Both the position numbers and the translations under genes were made by a program. A stretch of DNA of 64,000 nt. It comes from Streptomyces sp. NBC_00258 (lineage in GTDB: Bacteria > Actinomycetota > Actinomycetes > Streptomycetales > Streptomycetaceae). Where the stretch lies: positions 5,704,001 through 5,768,000 of the forward strand of contig NZ_CP108081.1 of assembly GCF_036182465.1 (NCBI RefSeq). The letters are read 5' to 3'. Positions within the stretch are counted from its first letter, which is position 1. Every line of letters starts with the position of its first letter. Of this stretch, positions 1 through 8,386 are shown in pieces. The notes under the pieces were generated by a model that was given only the letters and a program-made list of their open reading frames with translations, had not been told where the DNA came from and made no database searches.

Positions 1-185
1 GCCCCGACCCGCCCCCCCCCAACGGCAGGCGCATCTTTCAGGGGCGCGGGGAACGGCGCGACCAGCCCAAGACAGCCCGCAGCCGACAAACGACCGCAAG
101 CCCCCACCCCCAGGGGCGCGAGGAACGGCGCGACAAGCCCCCACCGGGCCCGCACACACACGCGAACCCCAGGCTGCCCCGCAGG
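1..185. repeat. REP-like repeats downstream of the afsK-like gene; edge of a larger element
   Basis: This non-coding stretch holds two copies of the dispersed repeat with core GGGGCGCGGGGAAC, at about 40-66 and 111-150. The first 60 bases (GCCCCGACCCG, then GGCAGGCGC-TCTTTCAGGGGCGCG) also match the outer end of the ~135-bp element found as an inverted pair at 16.3-16.7 kb, so a third copy probably continues off the left edge. No gene is visible here. Confidence 0.6.
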
Positions 186-2543
186 TCAGGAACGGGCCGT
201 CCCCGTCCCCTTCTCCGCGTCGAGCGCGTACACGCACCGATCCTTGCTGCACGCGTACACCACCCCGTCCTTCACGACGGGCGCCCCGGTGATCTCCCCA
301 CCAGTGGCCAGCTTCCAGCGCAGACGGCCGTCGTCGGCCTTGAGTGTGTAGAGCAGATGGTCGGTGGACCCGAAGTGGATCCGCCCGTCGGCGACGGCGG
401 GCGCGCCCACGACGTCACCCCCCGCCTGGAAGCGCCACTTCGGCGTACCGGTGACGGCGTCCAGGGTGTAGAGCCCCTTGCCGGACCCCACGTGGACGTG
501 CCCCGCGGAGACGAGCACGGGATCGAGCGAGGACCGGGCCTCCGTGGCGATGCGCCACCGGTCGCGGCCGTCCGTGGCGTCGAGGGCGTACACCGTGCCG
601 AGGTAGTCGGCGAGGTAGACCCCGCCGCCCGTGACGGCGGGCCCGGGCGCGAACGTCGGCGGGCTGAGGAAGACCGCAGGCGCCTCGAAGTGCCAGCGGA
701 CATGCCCCCCGGCGACGTCGATGGCGAGCACCCTCGTGCCGGCGGACACGTACACGTATCCGTCGTCGGCGTGGGTGATGCGGACGGGGACGCCGCCGCA
801 GGACGCCGCGTCCCCGATGGGGTACGACCAGCGCTCCTCGCCGGTGCGGGCCTCCAGTGCGCGCAGGCGGGCGTCCTTCCAGACGTAGACCGTGCCGTCG
901 TGGATGGCGGGTCCGGCCTCGGGCGACTCGAAGTCGGTCTGGGCGCCGGTGATCTCCCAGAGCTTCTGCCCGTTGGCGGCCTCCCAGGCCTGTACGCCGC
1001 CGCCGCGGGTGCCGGTGACGACCGTGCCGCGGTCGGCCTTGAGGGAGTACACCCAGGCGTCGGTCGGCAGCCGCCACAGGTCGGTGCCCTCGCGGGCGTC
1101 CAGGGCGAAGAGGGTGGGGCCGTCGGAGGCGTGGACGCGGCCTCCCGCGACCGCCATCGACCAGGCGACGTCCCGGGTCTTGAAGCGGCGTCGGCCGGTG
1201 GCCACGTCCAGGGCGTGCACCTCGAAGGACGTGACGTAGACGAGGTCGCCTGCGACGGCGGGGGTGCCCCACACGTCGTTCGACATACGGAAGCGCCACG
1301 GCCGCCAGGAGGTGGCGGAGTCGGGGCCGGGGGCGGGCGCGGGTACCGGGACGGGGCCGACGGGATCGGCGCCGTTCACGCCGGGGCGCGGGCGGGACCA
1401 GGAGGCGGCGAGGCCGGCTTCGGGAGGAGGTGCCTTCACGGCGGCGGCGCGGGCGTCGGCGACACGCGGGCCCGGGCCGATGGGCACCTGGGCGCCCGCG
1501 AGACGTACGGGCCCGGTGTCGGGCGCGCCGCCGTGCCGGCCCGGGCCGGCACCGACCGGGACGGGCGGCGGGTCGTGGGGCGGCGGGGGCGGCACCACGG
1601 GGGCGCCACGTCCGCCGCTGCGGCCGGAGGAGGGCTTGGCCGCCGGGCGGCCCCCGCGGCGCTGCTCGATGAGGCCCACGGCCCGCTCGGGCAGCCACGC
1701 GGACGCCGTACCGCTGTCGTCGGAGCCGGAGCCGAAGAGGTGGGGTGCGAGCTGGGCCTGGAGGTCGGCCGGGTTGGGGCGGCCGGTCGCCTCCATCTGC
1801 ATACAGGACTCGATGAGCGGGCGCAGTTCGTCGGGGAGGCCTTCGAGGTCCGGGCCCTCCCGCAGGAGCATGAAGACGGTCTCGACGGGGTTCGCGCCGT
1901 GGAAGGGCGCGTGGCCGGTGGCGGCGAAGACGAGCATCGAGCCGAGCGAGAAGACGTCGCTCGCGCCGGTCACGCTGCGGGAGTCCTTCGCCTGCTCGGG
2001 CGACATGTAGGCGGGGGTGCCGACGGCGACGTTGGTCATCGTCAGACGTGTGTTCGACACTCCGGAGGCGATGCCGAAGTCGATGACGCGCGGTCCGTCC
2101 TCCACGACGAGGACGTTCGACGGCTTCAGGTCGCGGTGGACCAGGCCGGCCCCGTGGATGGACTGCAGGGCCTCGGCGACGCCCGCCGCGAGCCAGCGGA
2201 CCGCCTGGGCCGGCAGCGGCCCGCACTCGGTCACTATCTCTTCGAGGGAGGGCGCGGGCACGTAGGCGGTGGCCAGCCAGGGCACGGCGGCGCGCGCGTC
2301 GGCGTCGACCACGGCGGCCGTGTAGAAGCCGGAGACGGCACGGGCCGCCTCCACCTCGCGCGAGAAGCGGACCCGGAACAGCTGGTCCTCGGCGAGCTCC
2401 GTCCTGACCGTCTTGATCGCCACCCGCCGGCCCGAGGCCGAGCGCGCGAGATAGACCAGCCCCATGCCGCCGGCTCCCAGCCGTCCCAGCACCTCGAACG
2501 GCCCGATCCGCCGCGGATCGTGCTGTGTCAGCTGATCCACCAC
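186..2543 (-). CDS. afsK: Serine/threonine protein kinase with PQQ-type beta-propeller, AfsK-like
   Basis: A 785-residue Hanks-type kinase. Residues ~14-270 form the kinase domain, with the glycine loop GRLGAGGMG, the ATP lysine K44 in VAIKTV, the catalytic loop HRDLKPSN and the DFG motif, followed by GTPAYMSPEQ. A Pro/Gly-rich linker (~290-420) has no membrane segment. The C-terminal ~360 residues are repeated beta-propeller blades of the PQQ-enzyme type (YALDATDG-, YTLDAVTG-, YALDAEKG-like). Length and architecture match AfsK, which phosphorylates the activator AfsR and controls secondary metabolism and hyphal branching. I recognise the sequence as AfsK-like from memory. The start is one of two consecutive GTG codons, behind a GGGAGGTGG ribosome site. 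It reads leftward and ends in repeats. No afsR or afsS is inside the window; in S. coelicolor they lie just beyond afsK. Confidence 0.85.
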   Translation of the reverse strand: MVDQLTQHDPRRIGPFEVLGRLGAGGMGLVYLARSASGRRVAIKTVRTELAEDQLFRVRFSREVEAARAVSGFYTAAVVDADARAAVPWLATAYVPAPSLEEIVTECGPLPAQAVRWLAAGVAEALQSIHGAGLVHRDLKPSNVLVVEDGPRVIDFGIASGVSNTRLTMTNVAVGTPAYMSPEQAKDSRSVTGASDVFSLGSMLVFAATGHAPFHGANPVETVFMLLREGPDLEGLPDELRPLIESCMQMEATGRPNPADLQAQLAPHLFGSGSDDSGTASAWLPERAVGLIEQRRGGRPAAKPSSGRSGGRGAPVVPPPPPHDPPPVPVGAGPGRHGGAPDTGPVRLAGAQVPIGPGPRVADARAAAVKAPPPEAGLAASWSRPRPGVNGADPVGPVPVPAPAPGPDSATSWRPWRFRMSNDVWGTPAVAGDLVYVTSFEVHALDVATGRRRFKTRDVAWSMAVAGGRVHASDGPTLFALDAREGTDLWRLPTDAWVYSLKADRGTVVTGTRGGGVQAWEAANGQKLWEITGAQTDFESPEAGPAIHDGTVYVWKDARLRALEARTGEERWSYPIGDAASCGGVPVRITHADDGYVYVSAGTRVLAIDVAGGHVRWHFEAPAVFLSPPTFAPGPAVTGGGVYLADYLGTVYALDATDGRDRWRIATEARSSLDPVLVSAGHVHVGSGKGLYTLDAVTGTPKWRFQAGGDVVGAPAVADGRIHFGSTDHLLYTLKADDGRLRWKLATGGEITGAPVVKDGVVYACSKDRCVYALDAEKGTGTARS

Positions 2544-2833
2544 TTGCCTGCCACCTCCCCGTACGCGGCTGCGCTTCCAGCCACCGCTCCAGCCTTAGCT
2601 TCAGCCACTGCGCAGCGTCTCACCACCGAACCGCTCCGGCGGCACGCACCCCCGATTCTTCCTGGCCGCGGCTCCGGTTGCGAACCCGGGGCCGAATCGG
2701 GATGTCTTAGCGCATCCTGGGACAAAAGGCCCGTGCTTGCCTTGCTTTTCAACGCCGCCCGGTGTTTTTCGACGCCTTTCGCAGCTTTGCGCACGCCGTT
2801 CGTACGCCCTTCAGTACTGAAGCACCGCGAATT
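2544..2833 (-). promoter_or_regulatory. Upstream region of the afsK-like gene, with a 14-bp palindrome
   Basis: 290 bases between the VOC gene and the kinase gene, both read leftward, so the kinase promoter must lie here or further upstream. The only clear structure is a perfect palindrome CTTCAGTACTGAAG at 2809-2822, 12 bp past the VOC stop. It could be an operator or a short terminator stem. It has no U-run, so I favour neither. Confidence 0.35.
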
Positions 2834-3592
2834 TCAAGTTTGCAGCAGGGCAAAGGACGCCCCCTGGTTGTCCGTGACGACGGCCACGCGCCCGTACGAG
2901 GTGTCGAAGGGCGGCGCCTGGACCCGTCCGCCGAGCCGCACCACCGTCCCGAGCAGGGCCTCGCAGTCGTCCACCCCGAAGTGGACGAGGAAGTGGGGCG
3001 GCATCTCGGCCGGAAAGGCCTCGGTGACGAGGACCCGGCCGAAGTCGCGGGTGGTGCCGGGGCCGAAGAGGGCGTCGTGGAAGAGACCGGCGTAGAAGGA
3101 GTCGGCGACGGCCGTGTCGCGCGCGTACAGCTCGACCCAGCCGAAGGATCCCGGCCCGTGCCGTCTGCCGAAGCCGGGGAGCGTGCCGCCCTCCCAGAGC
3201 CCGAAGACCGCGCTCTCGGGGTCGGCGGCGAGCGCCATCGTGCCGTACGGGCCCACCGGCACCGGCGCCGTGATCACCTGGCCGCCCGCCTCCCGGATCC
3301 GGTCGGCCAGGTCATCGGCGTCCGGGGTGGCGAAGTACACCGTCCACACGGTGGGCATCCGGCCGTCCCGCTTCGGTACGAGGGCGGCCACGGGCTCGCC
3401 GTCGAGGTGCGCCCGTACGGAGCCCGCGTACGGGCTGGGGCCCGTCGGCTCCTCCGTCTTGTCGAAGGGCTCGAAGGTCCACCCGAAGAGCTCGCCGTAG
3501 AAGCGCTTGCCCGCCTCGACGTCCGGCAGCTGGGCGTCGGTCCAGCAGGGGACGCCCTCGGCGAAAGCGGCAGAGCCTTCAGATCCAGCCAT
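2834..3592 (-). CDS. VOC-family (glyoxalase/bleomycin-resistance fold) protein, two-domain
   Basis: 252 residues with two vicinal-oxygen-chelate modules. The first (~15-125) starts with the typical PDVEAGKRFYGELFGWTF signature and ends FGLWEGG. The second (~140-250) starts FGWVELYARDTAVADSFYAGLF and ends ASFALLQT. Streptomyces carry many such small proteins, often annotated as hydroxylase or glyoxalase-like; the substrate cannot be told from sequence. ATG start at 3592. It lies between the afsK-like gene and a divergent TetR gene, with 135 bp to the latter. There is no copy of the regional CTGAC-N5-GTCAG operator close to its own start, so it is probably not part of the catabolic regulon. Confidence 0.8.
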   Translation of the reverse strand: MAGSEGSAAFAEGVPCWTDAQLPDVEAGKRFYGELFGWTFEPFDKTEEPTGPSPYAGSVRAHLDGEPVAALVPKRDGRMPTVWTVYFATPDADDLADRIREAGGQVITAPVPVGPYGTMALAADPESAVFGLWEGGTLPGFGRRHGPGSFGWVELYARDTAVADSFYAGLFHDALFGPGTTRDFGRVLVTEAFPAEMPPHFLVHFGVDDCEALLGTVVRLGGRVQAPPFDTSYGRVAVVTDNQGASFALLQT

Positions 3593-3719
3593 GCGGCCAA
3601 GCTAACGGCCTTTCACGCATCCCGCAGGGCGGGCGGCACCCCTCCTCCACACCCTCTCCGAGAGCCCGTGCACCCCATTTGCAGTCGGCCGAATCGCGCT
3701 CCGATCACCCCTCGGTAAG

Positions 3720-3734
3720 CTGACGGCATGACAG
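3720..3734 (+). promoter_or_regulatory. Regional operator copy spanning the TetR start codon
   Basis: CTGAC-GGCAT-GACAG matches the palindrome CTGAC-N5-GTCAG at nine of ten conserved positions and includes the ATG at 3728. A TAAGCT hexamer at 3716-3721 sits where a -10 box would be if transcription begins at the ATG. No ribosome site is visible, so a leaderless mRNA blocked by its own repressor is a reasonable reading. Confidence 0.55.
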
Positions 3735-4375
3735 GACAAGTGCGTACCGTCGACGGCCGTGTGGCCGGTCGGCGCGGGCAGGCGACGCGGCAGAAGCTGC
3801 TCGACTGCCTCAGCGAGATGCTCAGCTCCTCGCCCTACCGCGACGTCAAAGTCATCGACGTCGCGCGGAAGGCGGGCACTTCACCGGCGACCTTCTATCA
3901 GTACTTCCCGGACGTCGAGGGCGCCGTCCTGGAGATTGCAGAGCAAATGGCGGCGGAGGGCGCCGGGTTGACCGAACTCCTCGAAGGGCGCTCCTGGGTC
4001 GGCAAGGCCGGCTGGCAGACCGCGCAGGAACTCGTGGACGGCTTCCTGGAGTTCTGGCGCAAAAACGACGCCATCCTCCGCGTGGTCGACCTGGGCGCCG
4101 CCGAGGGCGACAAACGTTTCTACAAGATCCGTATGAAGATCCTGAACTCCGTGAACAACTCCCTCACGGACACGGTCAAGGAGCTTCAGGCGAAGGGCAA
4201 GGTCGACAAGGACGTCAGCCCGGCCGCGATGGCGGGTTCCCTCGTCGCGATGCTCGCGGCGGTGGCCTCGCACCAGAAGGGCTTCCAGTCCTGGGGCGTG
4301 AAGCAGGCCGAACTGAAGCCGAACCTCGCCCTGTTGGTGCATCTGGGTGTGACCGGCAAGAAGCCGACCAAGTAG
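3728..4375 (+). CDS. TetR/AcrR-family regulator, candidate repressor of the catabolic regulon
   Basis: 215 residues. The N-terminal helix-turn-helix (~15-62) reads RGQATRQKLLDCLSEML ... VIDVARKAGTSPATFYQYF, the classic TetR recognition helix. The helical C-terminal half should form the ligand pocket and dimer face. Gene position and operator context suggest it controls the surrounding acyl-CoA genes: a copy of the shared palindrome overlaps its own start codon, and ten more (one degenerate) lie in promoters out to 30.1 kb. The natural ligand is probably a CoA ester or free acid of the pathway (inference). It is convergent with the F420-type gene 64 bp downstream. No ribosome site precedes the ATG. 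A second TetR gene at 54.7 kb belongs to another operon. Confidence 0.85.
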   Translation: MTGQVRTVDGRVAGRRGQATRQKLLDCLSEMLSSSPYRDVKVIDVARKAGTSPATFYQYFPDVEGAVLEIAEQMAAEGAGLTELLEGRSWVGKAGWQTAQELVDGFLEFWRKNDAILRVVDLGAAEGDKRFYKIRMKILNSVNNSLTDTVKELQAKGKVDKDVSPAAMAGSLVAMLAAVASHQKGFQSWGVKQAELKPNLALLVHLGVTGKKPTK

Positions 4376-4439
4376 TCCGCCGCACCCCGCGCCGGACGCC
4401 GGGTCTTCCAGGCACAAGTCCTGTCACGCAGGCGGCAGT

Positions 4440-4973
4440 TCACTCAGGTGGGCTGCCGCCTGTCGCGCTCCCGGAACTCTCGGCCCCTTCCCGCCGGACG
4501 ATCCGGAACAGCCGGATCTCCCGATCGACGCGCGCCTGGTACGTCGCGTACGGCGGCCAGAACTCCAGCAGCGCCTTCCAGACCGTGTCCCGCTCCTCGC
4601 CCCGCAGCAGCTGCGCGGTGACCGGGATGTCCCTGCCCTTCCAGCTGACCTCCGCCTCGGGATGGGCGAGGAGGTTGGCGGTCCAGGCGGGATGGTCCGT
4701 ACGCCCGAAGTTGGACCCGATCAGAATCCAGCTCGCGCCCTCCTTCCCTTTCCCTCCTTCCGGCATGCAGGCCAGCGGCGTGCGCCTGGGCAGTCCGCTC
4801 TTCGCGCCGCGCGCGGTGAGGATGACGCCCGGCAGCATCTGGGCGCTGAGCAGGACCTTTCCACGGGTGAGCCGGTGTACGGCACGGTCCATCGCGGGGA
4901 TGAGATGAGGCGCGATCTTCGCGAACGCGGGTGTCGAGGACACCTTCTGCACGATCCGGACTCCGGCGCCCAT
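4440..4973 (-). CDS. Deazaflavin (F420)-dependent nitroreductase-family oxidoreductase
   Basis: 177 residues of the Ddn/split-barrel family. Seen: RGAKSGLPRRTPL near residue 55, GSNFGRTDHPAWTANLLAHPEA near residue 90, and a tail ...WPPYATYQARVDREIRLFRIVRRE. The family binds reduced F420 and reduces enones, quinones or nitro compounds; in actinobacteria members often lie beside steroid or terpenoid catabolic genes. Its ATG overlaps the stop of the upstream acyl-CoA dehydrogenase gene as TGATG, so the two are translationally coupled and share the operator at 6209. A role in reducing a conjugated ketone of the substrate is plausible but inferred. Confidence 0.85.
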   Translation of the reverse strand: MGAGVRIVQKVSSTPAFAKIAPHLIPAMDRAVHRLTRGKVLLSAQMLPGVILTARGAKSGLPRRTPLACMPEGGKGKEGASWILIGSNFGRTDHPAWTANLLAHPEAEVSWKGRDIPVTAQLLRGEERDTVWKALLEFWPPYATYQARVDREIRLFRIVRREGAESSGSATGGSPPE

Positions 4974-6187
4974 CAGACCGCCACCTCTCCGCCGCCGAAC
5001 AGCCGGGCCGCCTCGGCCGCGTGCTCCCGCAGCCGGTGCACCGGCCCGAAGAGCATTTCGTCGCCGGCCGCCCGCTTGAAGTACAGATGCGCCTCGTGCT
5101 CCCAGGTGAACCCGATGCCGCCGTGCAGCTGCACGGCCTCGGAGGACGTGATCCGGAGCGCCTCCAGCGCCTGGGCCAGCGCGAGCCCGCCCACCCGCTC
5201 CTCCCCCACTGCCGTCGCCCAGGCCGCGTAGTACGCCGCCGAGCGTGCCGCCTGCACCTGTACGTACAGGTCGGCGAGCCGGTGCTTCACGGCCTGGAAG
5301 GACCCGATCGCGCGCCCGAACTGCTCGCGCTGCTTGACGTATTCGACGGTCCGCTCCAGTACACGGTCGGCGGCACCGACGGCCTCCGCGGCGAGGACGG
5401 CGGCGGCCGAGTCACCGACCGCGGCGAGCACCCCGGCCACATCGGCGGACTCGCTCTCCCCACCGAGCAACTCGGCTTCCACATCCCGCAGTTGGATCCG
5501 TGCCTGCGACCGCGTCTCGTCGAGGGAGGTGAGCCGGACACGGGTCGCCCCCGCACTTCCGGAACCCTCCCCGCCGAGAGGGTCCCGCACGAGAAAGAGA
5601 AGGGTCCGCGAGCGGGCGAAGCCTCCGGCGTGCGCAGCGACGACCAGCAGGTCCGCGCTGTGCCCGTCGAGCACCTGGTCGGCCTGCCCGTACAGCCGCC
5701 ATCCGCCGTCGGTCTGCCGCGCCTGTACGCCTCCCGCGCGGCCGCCGCCCGCCCAGTCACCGCGGTTGTCGCCGGTCAGCCCGAGGGCGGTGGTCAGGCT
5801 CGCGCCCGACACCGCGAGCGCGGCGGTGAGTTCACCGGAGGCGATACGGGGCAGCAGCGCGGCCCGTTGCTCCTCGCTCCCGAGGGCCACCAGCAGGGGC
5901 GCACTCAGCACGGCCGTGGCGAGAAGCGGCGAAGGGGCAAGACTCCGCCCCAACTCCTCACTCGCGAGCGCGAGTTCGGTGACGGAGCAGCCGACTCCTC
6001 CGTACGCCTCGGGAAACGCGAGCCCGGGCAGCCCGAGTTGCTGCGCCAGGGTTTCCCAGAGCGAGGAGTCGTACCCGCCCTCGGTCTGCACGGCGGTCCT
6101 GACCTCCTCCGGGCCACAGCGTTTGAGGAGGAGCTCGCGGAGGGTGCGGCGGATCTCGTCCTGCTCCGCGGTGAAGGTGGCGTCCAT
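4973..6187 (-). CDS. Acyl-CoA dehydrogenase, GFTWE-type subunit
   Basis: 404 residues with the three ACAD parts: an N-terminal helical domain (MDATFTAEQDEIRRTL, LAFPEAYGGVG), a middle beta domain (~120-235) with an unusual Gly-rich stretch GDWAGGGRAGG, and a C-terminal domain (REQFGRAIGSFQAVKHRLAD, LHGGIGFTWEHEAHLYFKR). Members ending in HGGxGFTWE are common in mycobacterial steroid-CoA dehydrogenases, where they pair with a second subunit. The ATG at 6187 is chosen over longer upstream reading because ACAD homology begins there and AAGGAG precedes it by 10 nt. The stop overlaps the F420-type gene. An operator copy lies 22-36 bp upstream of the start, divergent from the thiolase-like gene. 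Confidence 0.9.
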   Translation of the reverse strand: MDATFTAEQDEIRRTLRELLLKRCGPEEVRTAVQTEGGYDSSLWETLAQQLGLPGLAFPEAYGGVGCSVTELALASEELGRSLAPSPLLATAVLSAPLLVALGSEEQRAALLPRIASGELTAALAVSGASLTTALGLTGDNRGDWAGGGRAGGVQARQTDGGWRLYGQADQVLDGHSADLLVVAAHAGGFARSRTLLFLVRDPLGGEGSGSAGATRVRLTSLDETRSQARIQLRDVEAELLGGESESADVAGVLAAVGDSAAAVLAAEAVGAADRVLERTVEYVKQREQFGRAIGSFQAVKHRLADLYVQVQAARSAAYYAAWATAVGEERVGGLALAQALEALRITSSEAVQLHGGIGFTWEHEAHLYFKRAAGDEMLFGPVHRLREHAAEAARLFGGGEVAV

Positions 6188-6208
6188 GGGCAGCACACTC
6201 CTTCGCAT

Positions 6209-6223
6209 CTGACGGCGCGTCAT
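6209..6223 (-). promoter_or_regulatory. Operator copy for the acyl-CoA dehydrogenase/F420-gene operon
   Basis: CTGAC-GGCGC-GTCAT, one mismatch from the consensus, 22-36 bp upstream of the ATG at 6187. Part of the divergent 123-bp region that carries a second copy for the thiolase-like gene. Confidence 0.65.
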
Positions 6224-6289
6224 GTTAGAGCGGTGACGGCCAGATGCACAGAGGTGTGACGCCCTGCGCACCCTGCCGAAGCCCACCGG

Positions 6290-6308
6290 ATCTGATGTAC
6301 CGTCAGAT
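6290..6308 (+). promoter_or_regulatory. Operator copy directly in front of the thiolase-like gene
   Basis: ATCTGA-TGTACCG-TCAGAT, with perfect six-base outer arms, ends two bases before the ATG at 6311. TACCGT inside it (6298-6303) is placed as a -10 box for a start at the ATG, and no Shine-Dalgarno sequence is present. That suggests a leaderless mRNA repressed by direct promoter blocking. Confidence 0.65.
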
Positions 6309-6310
6309 TC

Positions 6311-7483
6311 ATGACTCAGCGGAAGGTGGCGGTCGTCGGTGTGTCCCTCTCCGACTGCGGCCGGGTGGACGAGGCGACGCCGTACGCGCTCCATGCCCAG
6401 GCCGCCCGCCGGGCCCTGGCCGACTCGGGCCTGGACCGCACGGTGATCGACGGCTTCGCCTCGGCGGGCCTCGGCACGCTGGCACCGGTCGAGGTCGCCG
6501 AGTACCTGGGCCTGCGGCCCACCTGGGTCGACTCCACCTCCGTCGGCGGCTCCACCTGGGAGGTCATGGCGGCCCACGCGGCGGACGCGATCGCCGCCGG
6601 GCACGCCAACGCGGTCCTGCTGGTGTACGGGTCCACGGCCCGCGCGGACATCAAGGCGGGCCGCCGCACGGGCAACCTGTCGTTCGGCGCGCGCGGCCCC
6701 CTGCAGTTCGAAGTCCCGTACGGCCACACGCTGATCGCCAAGTACGCGATGGCCGCGCGCCGCCACATGCACGAATACGGCACGACGCTGGAGCAGTTGG
6801 CGTCGGTGGCGGTGCAGGCGCGGGCCAACGCCGCGCTGAATCCGGACGCGATGTTCCGGGACCCGATCACGGTCGACGACGTCCTGTCGGGCCCGATGAT
6901 CGCGGACCCCTTCACCAAGCTGCACTGCTGCATACGCTCCGACGGCGGCGCGGCGGTCCTGCTGGCGGCCGAGGAGTACGTCCAGGACTGCCGTACGGCT
7001 CCCGTCTGGGTCCTCGGCACCGGCGAGCACGTCTCCCACACGACGATGTCGGAATGGCCCGACTTCACGGTGTCACCGGCGGCGGTGAGCGGCCGAACCG
7101 CCTTCCGGCGGGCGGGGGTGGGCCCGCAGGACATCGACTTCGCCGAGATCTACGACGCCTTCACCTACATGACCCTCGTGACGCTGGAGGACCTCGGCTT
7201 CTGCGCGAAGGGCGAGGGGGGCGAGTTCGTGGAGAAGGGCCGCCTGAAGGTGGCCGGCGGCGACCTTCCCGTCAACACGGACGGGGGTGGCCTGTCAGCC
7301 CAACACCCCGGCATGCGAGGCCTGTTCCTCCTCGTGGAAGCCGTCCGCCAACTCCGCGGCGAGGCGGGCACCCGCCAGGTCCACCGCCCCGACGGCCACC
7401 TCCCGGAACTGGCGGTCGCGTCGGGAACGGGCGGCTGGTTCTGCTCGTCGGCGACGGTGGTACTCGGACGATCACCGTCCTAG
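6311..7483 (+). CDS. Thiolase-like protein (SCP2/lipid-transfer type), Ser in place of the nucleophilic Cys
   Basis: 390 residues of the SCP2-thiolase branch: MTQRKVAVVGVSLSDCG at the N-terminus, VGGSTWEVMAAHAADAI near residue 80, DGGAAVLLAAEE near 215, AEIYDAFTYM near 275, and a His in AQHPGMRGLF near 325. The usual active-site segment (N-A-C-A-T-G-S) here reads S-T-S-V-G-G-S, so the nucleophilic Cys is Ser; the C-terminal NxGG segment is also altered (GTGGWFCSSA). Known proteins of this type, such as mycobacterial Ltp2, are aldolases working with a DUF35 partner rather than thiolases; a DUF35 gene lies at 11182 under the same operator. A carbon-carbon cleavage role is therefore likely but inferred. 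Confidence 0.85.
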   Translation: MTQRKVAVVGVSLSDCGRVDEATPYALHAQAARRALADSGLDRTVIDGFASAGLGTLAPVEVAEYLGLRPTWVDSTSVGGSTWEVMAAHAADAIAAGHANAVLLVYGSTARADIKAGRRTGNLSFGARGPLQFEVPYGHTLIAKYAMAARRHMHEYGTTLEQLASVAVQARANAALNPDAMFRDPITVDDVLSGPMIADPFTKLHCCIRSDGGAAVLLAAEEYVQDCRTAPVWVLGTGEHVSHTTMSEWPDFTVSPAAVSGRTAFRRAGVGPQDIDFAEIYDAFTYMTLVTLEDLGFCAKGEGGEFVEKGRLKVAGGDLPVNTDGGGLSAQHPGMRGLFLLVEAVRQLRGEAGTRQVHRPDGHLPELAVASGTGGWFCSSATVVLGRSPS

Positions 7484-7529
7484 TCCTGCGGCCCTGTCTT
7501 TCGTCTTCAGGGGCGGTAGCCCCTGCCTT

Positions 7530-7650
7530 TCAGGGGCGCGGGGAACTGCGCGGGCAACCCCCACCGGGCCCGCAGCCAACGAACGCCCCCGACCCCCACC
7601 CACCCAGGGGCGCGGGGAACTGCGCGACCGGCCCCCACCCACCCGCACCC
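7530..7650. repeat. Two direct REP-like repeats between convergent genes
   Basis: Copies of the GGGGCGCGGGGAACTGCGCG repeat at about 7530-7575 and 7605-7645, both in the same orientation and each followed by CCCCCACC. They fill the 170-bp gap between the thiolase-like and dihydrofolate-reductase-like genes, where transcripts from both sides end. Confidence 0.7.
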
Positions 7651-7653
7651 GAC

Positions 7654-8265
7654 CTACTCACTCTGAGGGAGATGGCCCTTGGCCTCGTCATACGTGCCGG
7701 CACCGGCCGCGGCATCCGGCCCGTAGACCAGGTTCACAACACCCGTCCGGAAGGTCTCCGAAGAGATCAGCTTCAGCGGAATCGAGGAGTCGCCCTCGTC
7801 GAACAACCGCATCCCCTTGCGCACGGCGATCGGATGCACCAGCAGATGCAGCTCGTCCAACAGCCCCGCGGTCAGCAGCTGCCGTACGACCGAGACGGAA
7901 CCGCTGAGGGCGATGTCCCCGCCCTCCTCGTTCTTCAGCGCGGTGACGGTCTCCACGAGGTCGCCCTCCAACTGCTCGGAGTTCCGCCAGGTGAACGCGA
8001 GCTTCTGCCGGGACGCGACGATCTTCCGCACATCACCGAGCTGCTTCGCGAACCCGGCGTCCTCACCCCCGGCGGCCTCCCGCTCGGGCCACGCCCCGGC
8101 GAAGCTGTCGTAGGTCGTGCGGCCGAACAGCATGGTGTCGGCCGTACCGAAGGTCGCACCGACGGCCGCGCCCATCTCGTCGTTGAAGTACGGGAAGTGC
8201 CACTGGTCGGGCGCCTCGACGACGCCGTCGAGCGAGATGAACAGTCCGGCGGTGATCTTCCTCAT
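7654..8265 (-). CDS. Dihydrofolate reductase-family protein (RibD C-terminal fold)
   Basis: 203 residues. The start MRKITAGLFISLDGVVEAPDQWHF and the LFGRTTYDSFAG segment near residue 60 are typical of the RibD_C/DHFR-like family, as is SGSVSVVRQLLTAGLLDELHLLVHPI near residue 125. These proteins bind NADPH and reduce a pterin- or riboflavin-precursor-like substrate, but the common Streptomyces paralogues have no proven role. ATG at 8265 behind GGAGGAACC. It is monocistronic, convergent with the thiolase-like gene, and not near a copy of the regional operator. Confidence 0.8.
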   Translation of the reverse strand: MRKITAGLFISLDGVVEAPDQWHFPYFNDEMGAAVGATFGTADTMLFGRTTYDSFAGAWPEREAAGGEDAGFAKQLGDVRKIVASRQKLAFTWRNSEQLEGDLVETVTALKNEEGGDIALSGSVSVVRQLLTAGLLDELHLLVHPIAVRKGMRLFDEGDSSIPLKLISSETFRTGVVNLVYGPDAAAGAGTYDEAKGHLPQSE

Positions 8266-8386
8266 GAGGTTCCTCCAGGTGTCGGCAGAGCTGGTCGGTC
8301 AACTCTGCGTCGTCTCCGTGTCGTCGGGTTAGACGGCGAGGACGGGAGAAACTAATCGGCGAAACCCTCGACTCGCGATCCGAGGC

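Noticed and set aside
357..3095. Rightward 912-codon open frame opposite the afsK-like gene
   Set aside because: Its product is low-complexity Gly/Arg/Val and resembles no family; the minus strand encodes a complete kinase with correct third-position GC bias.
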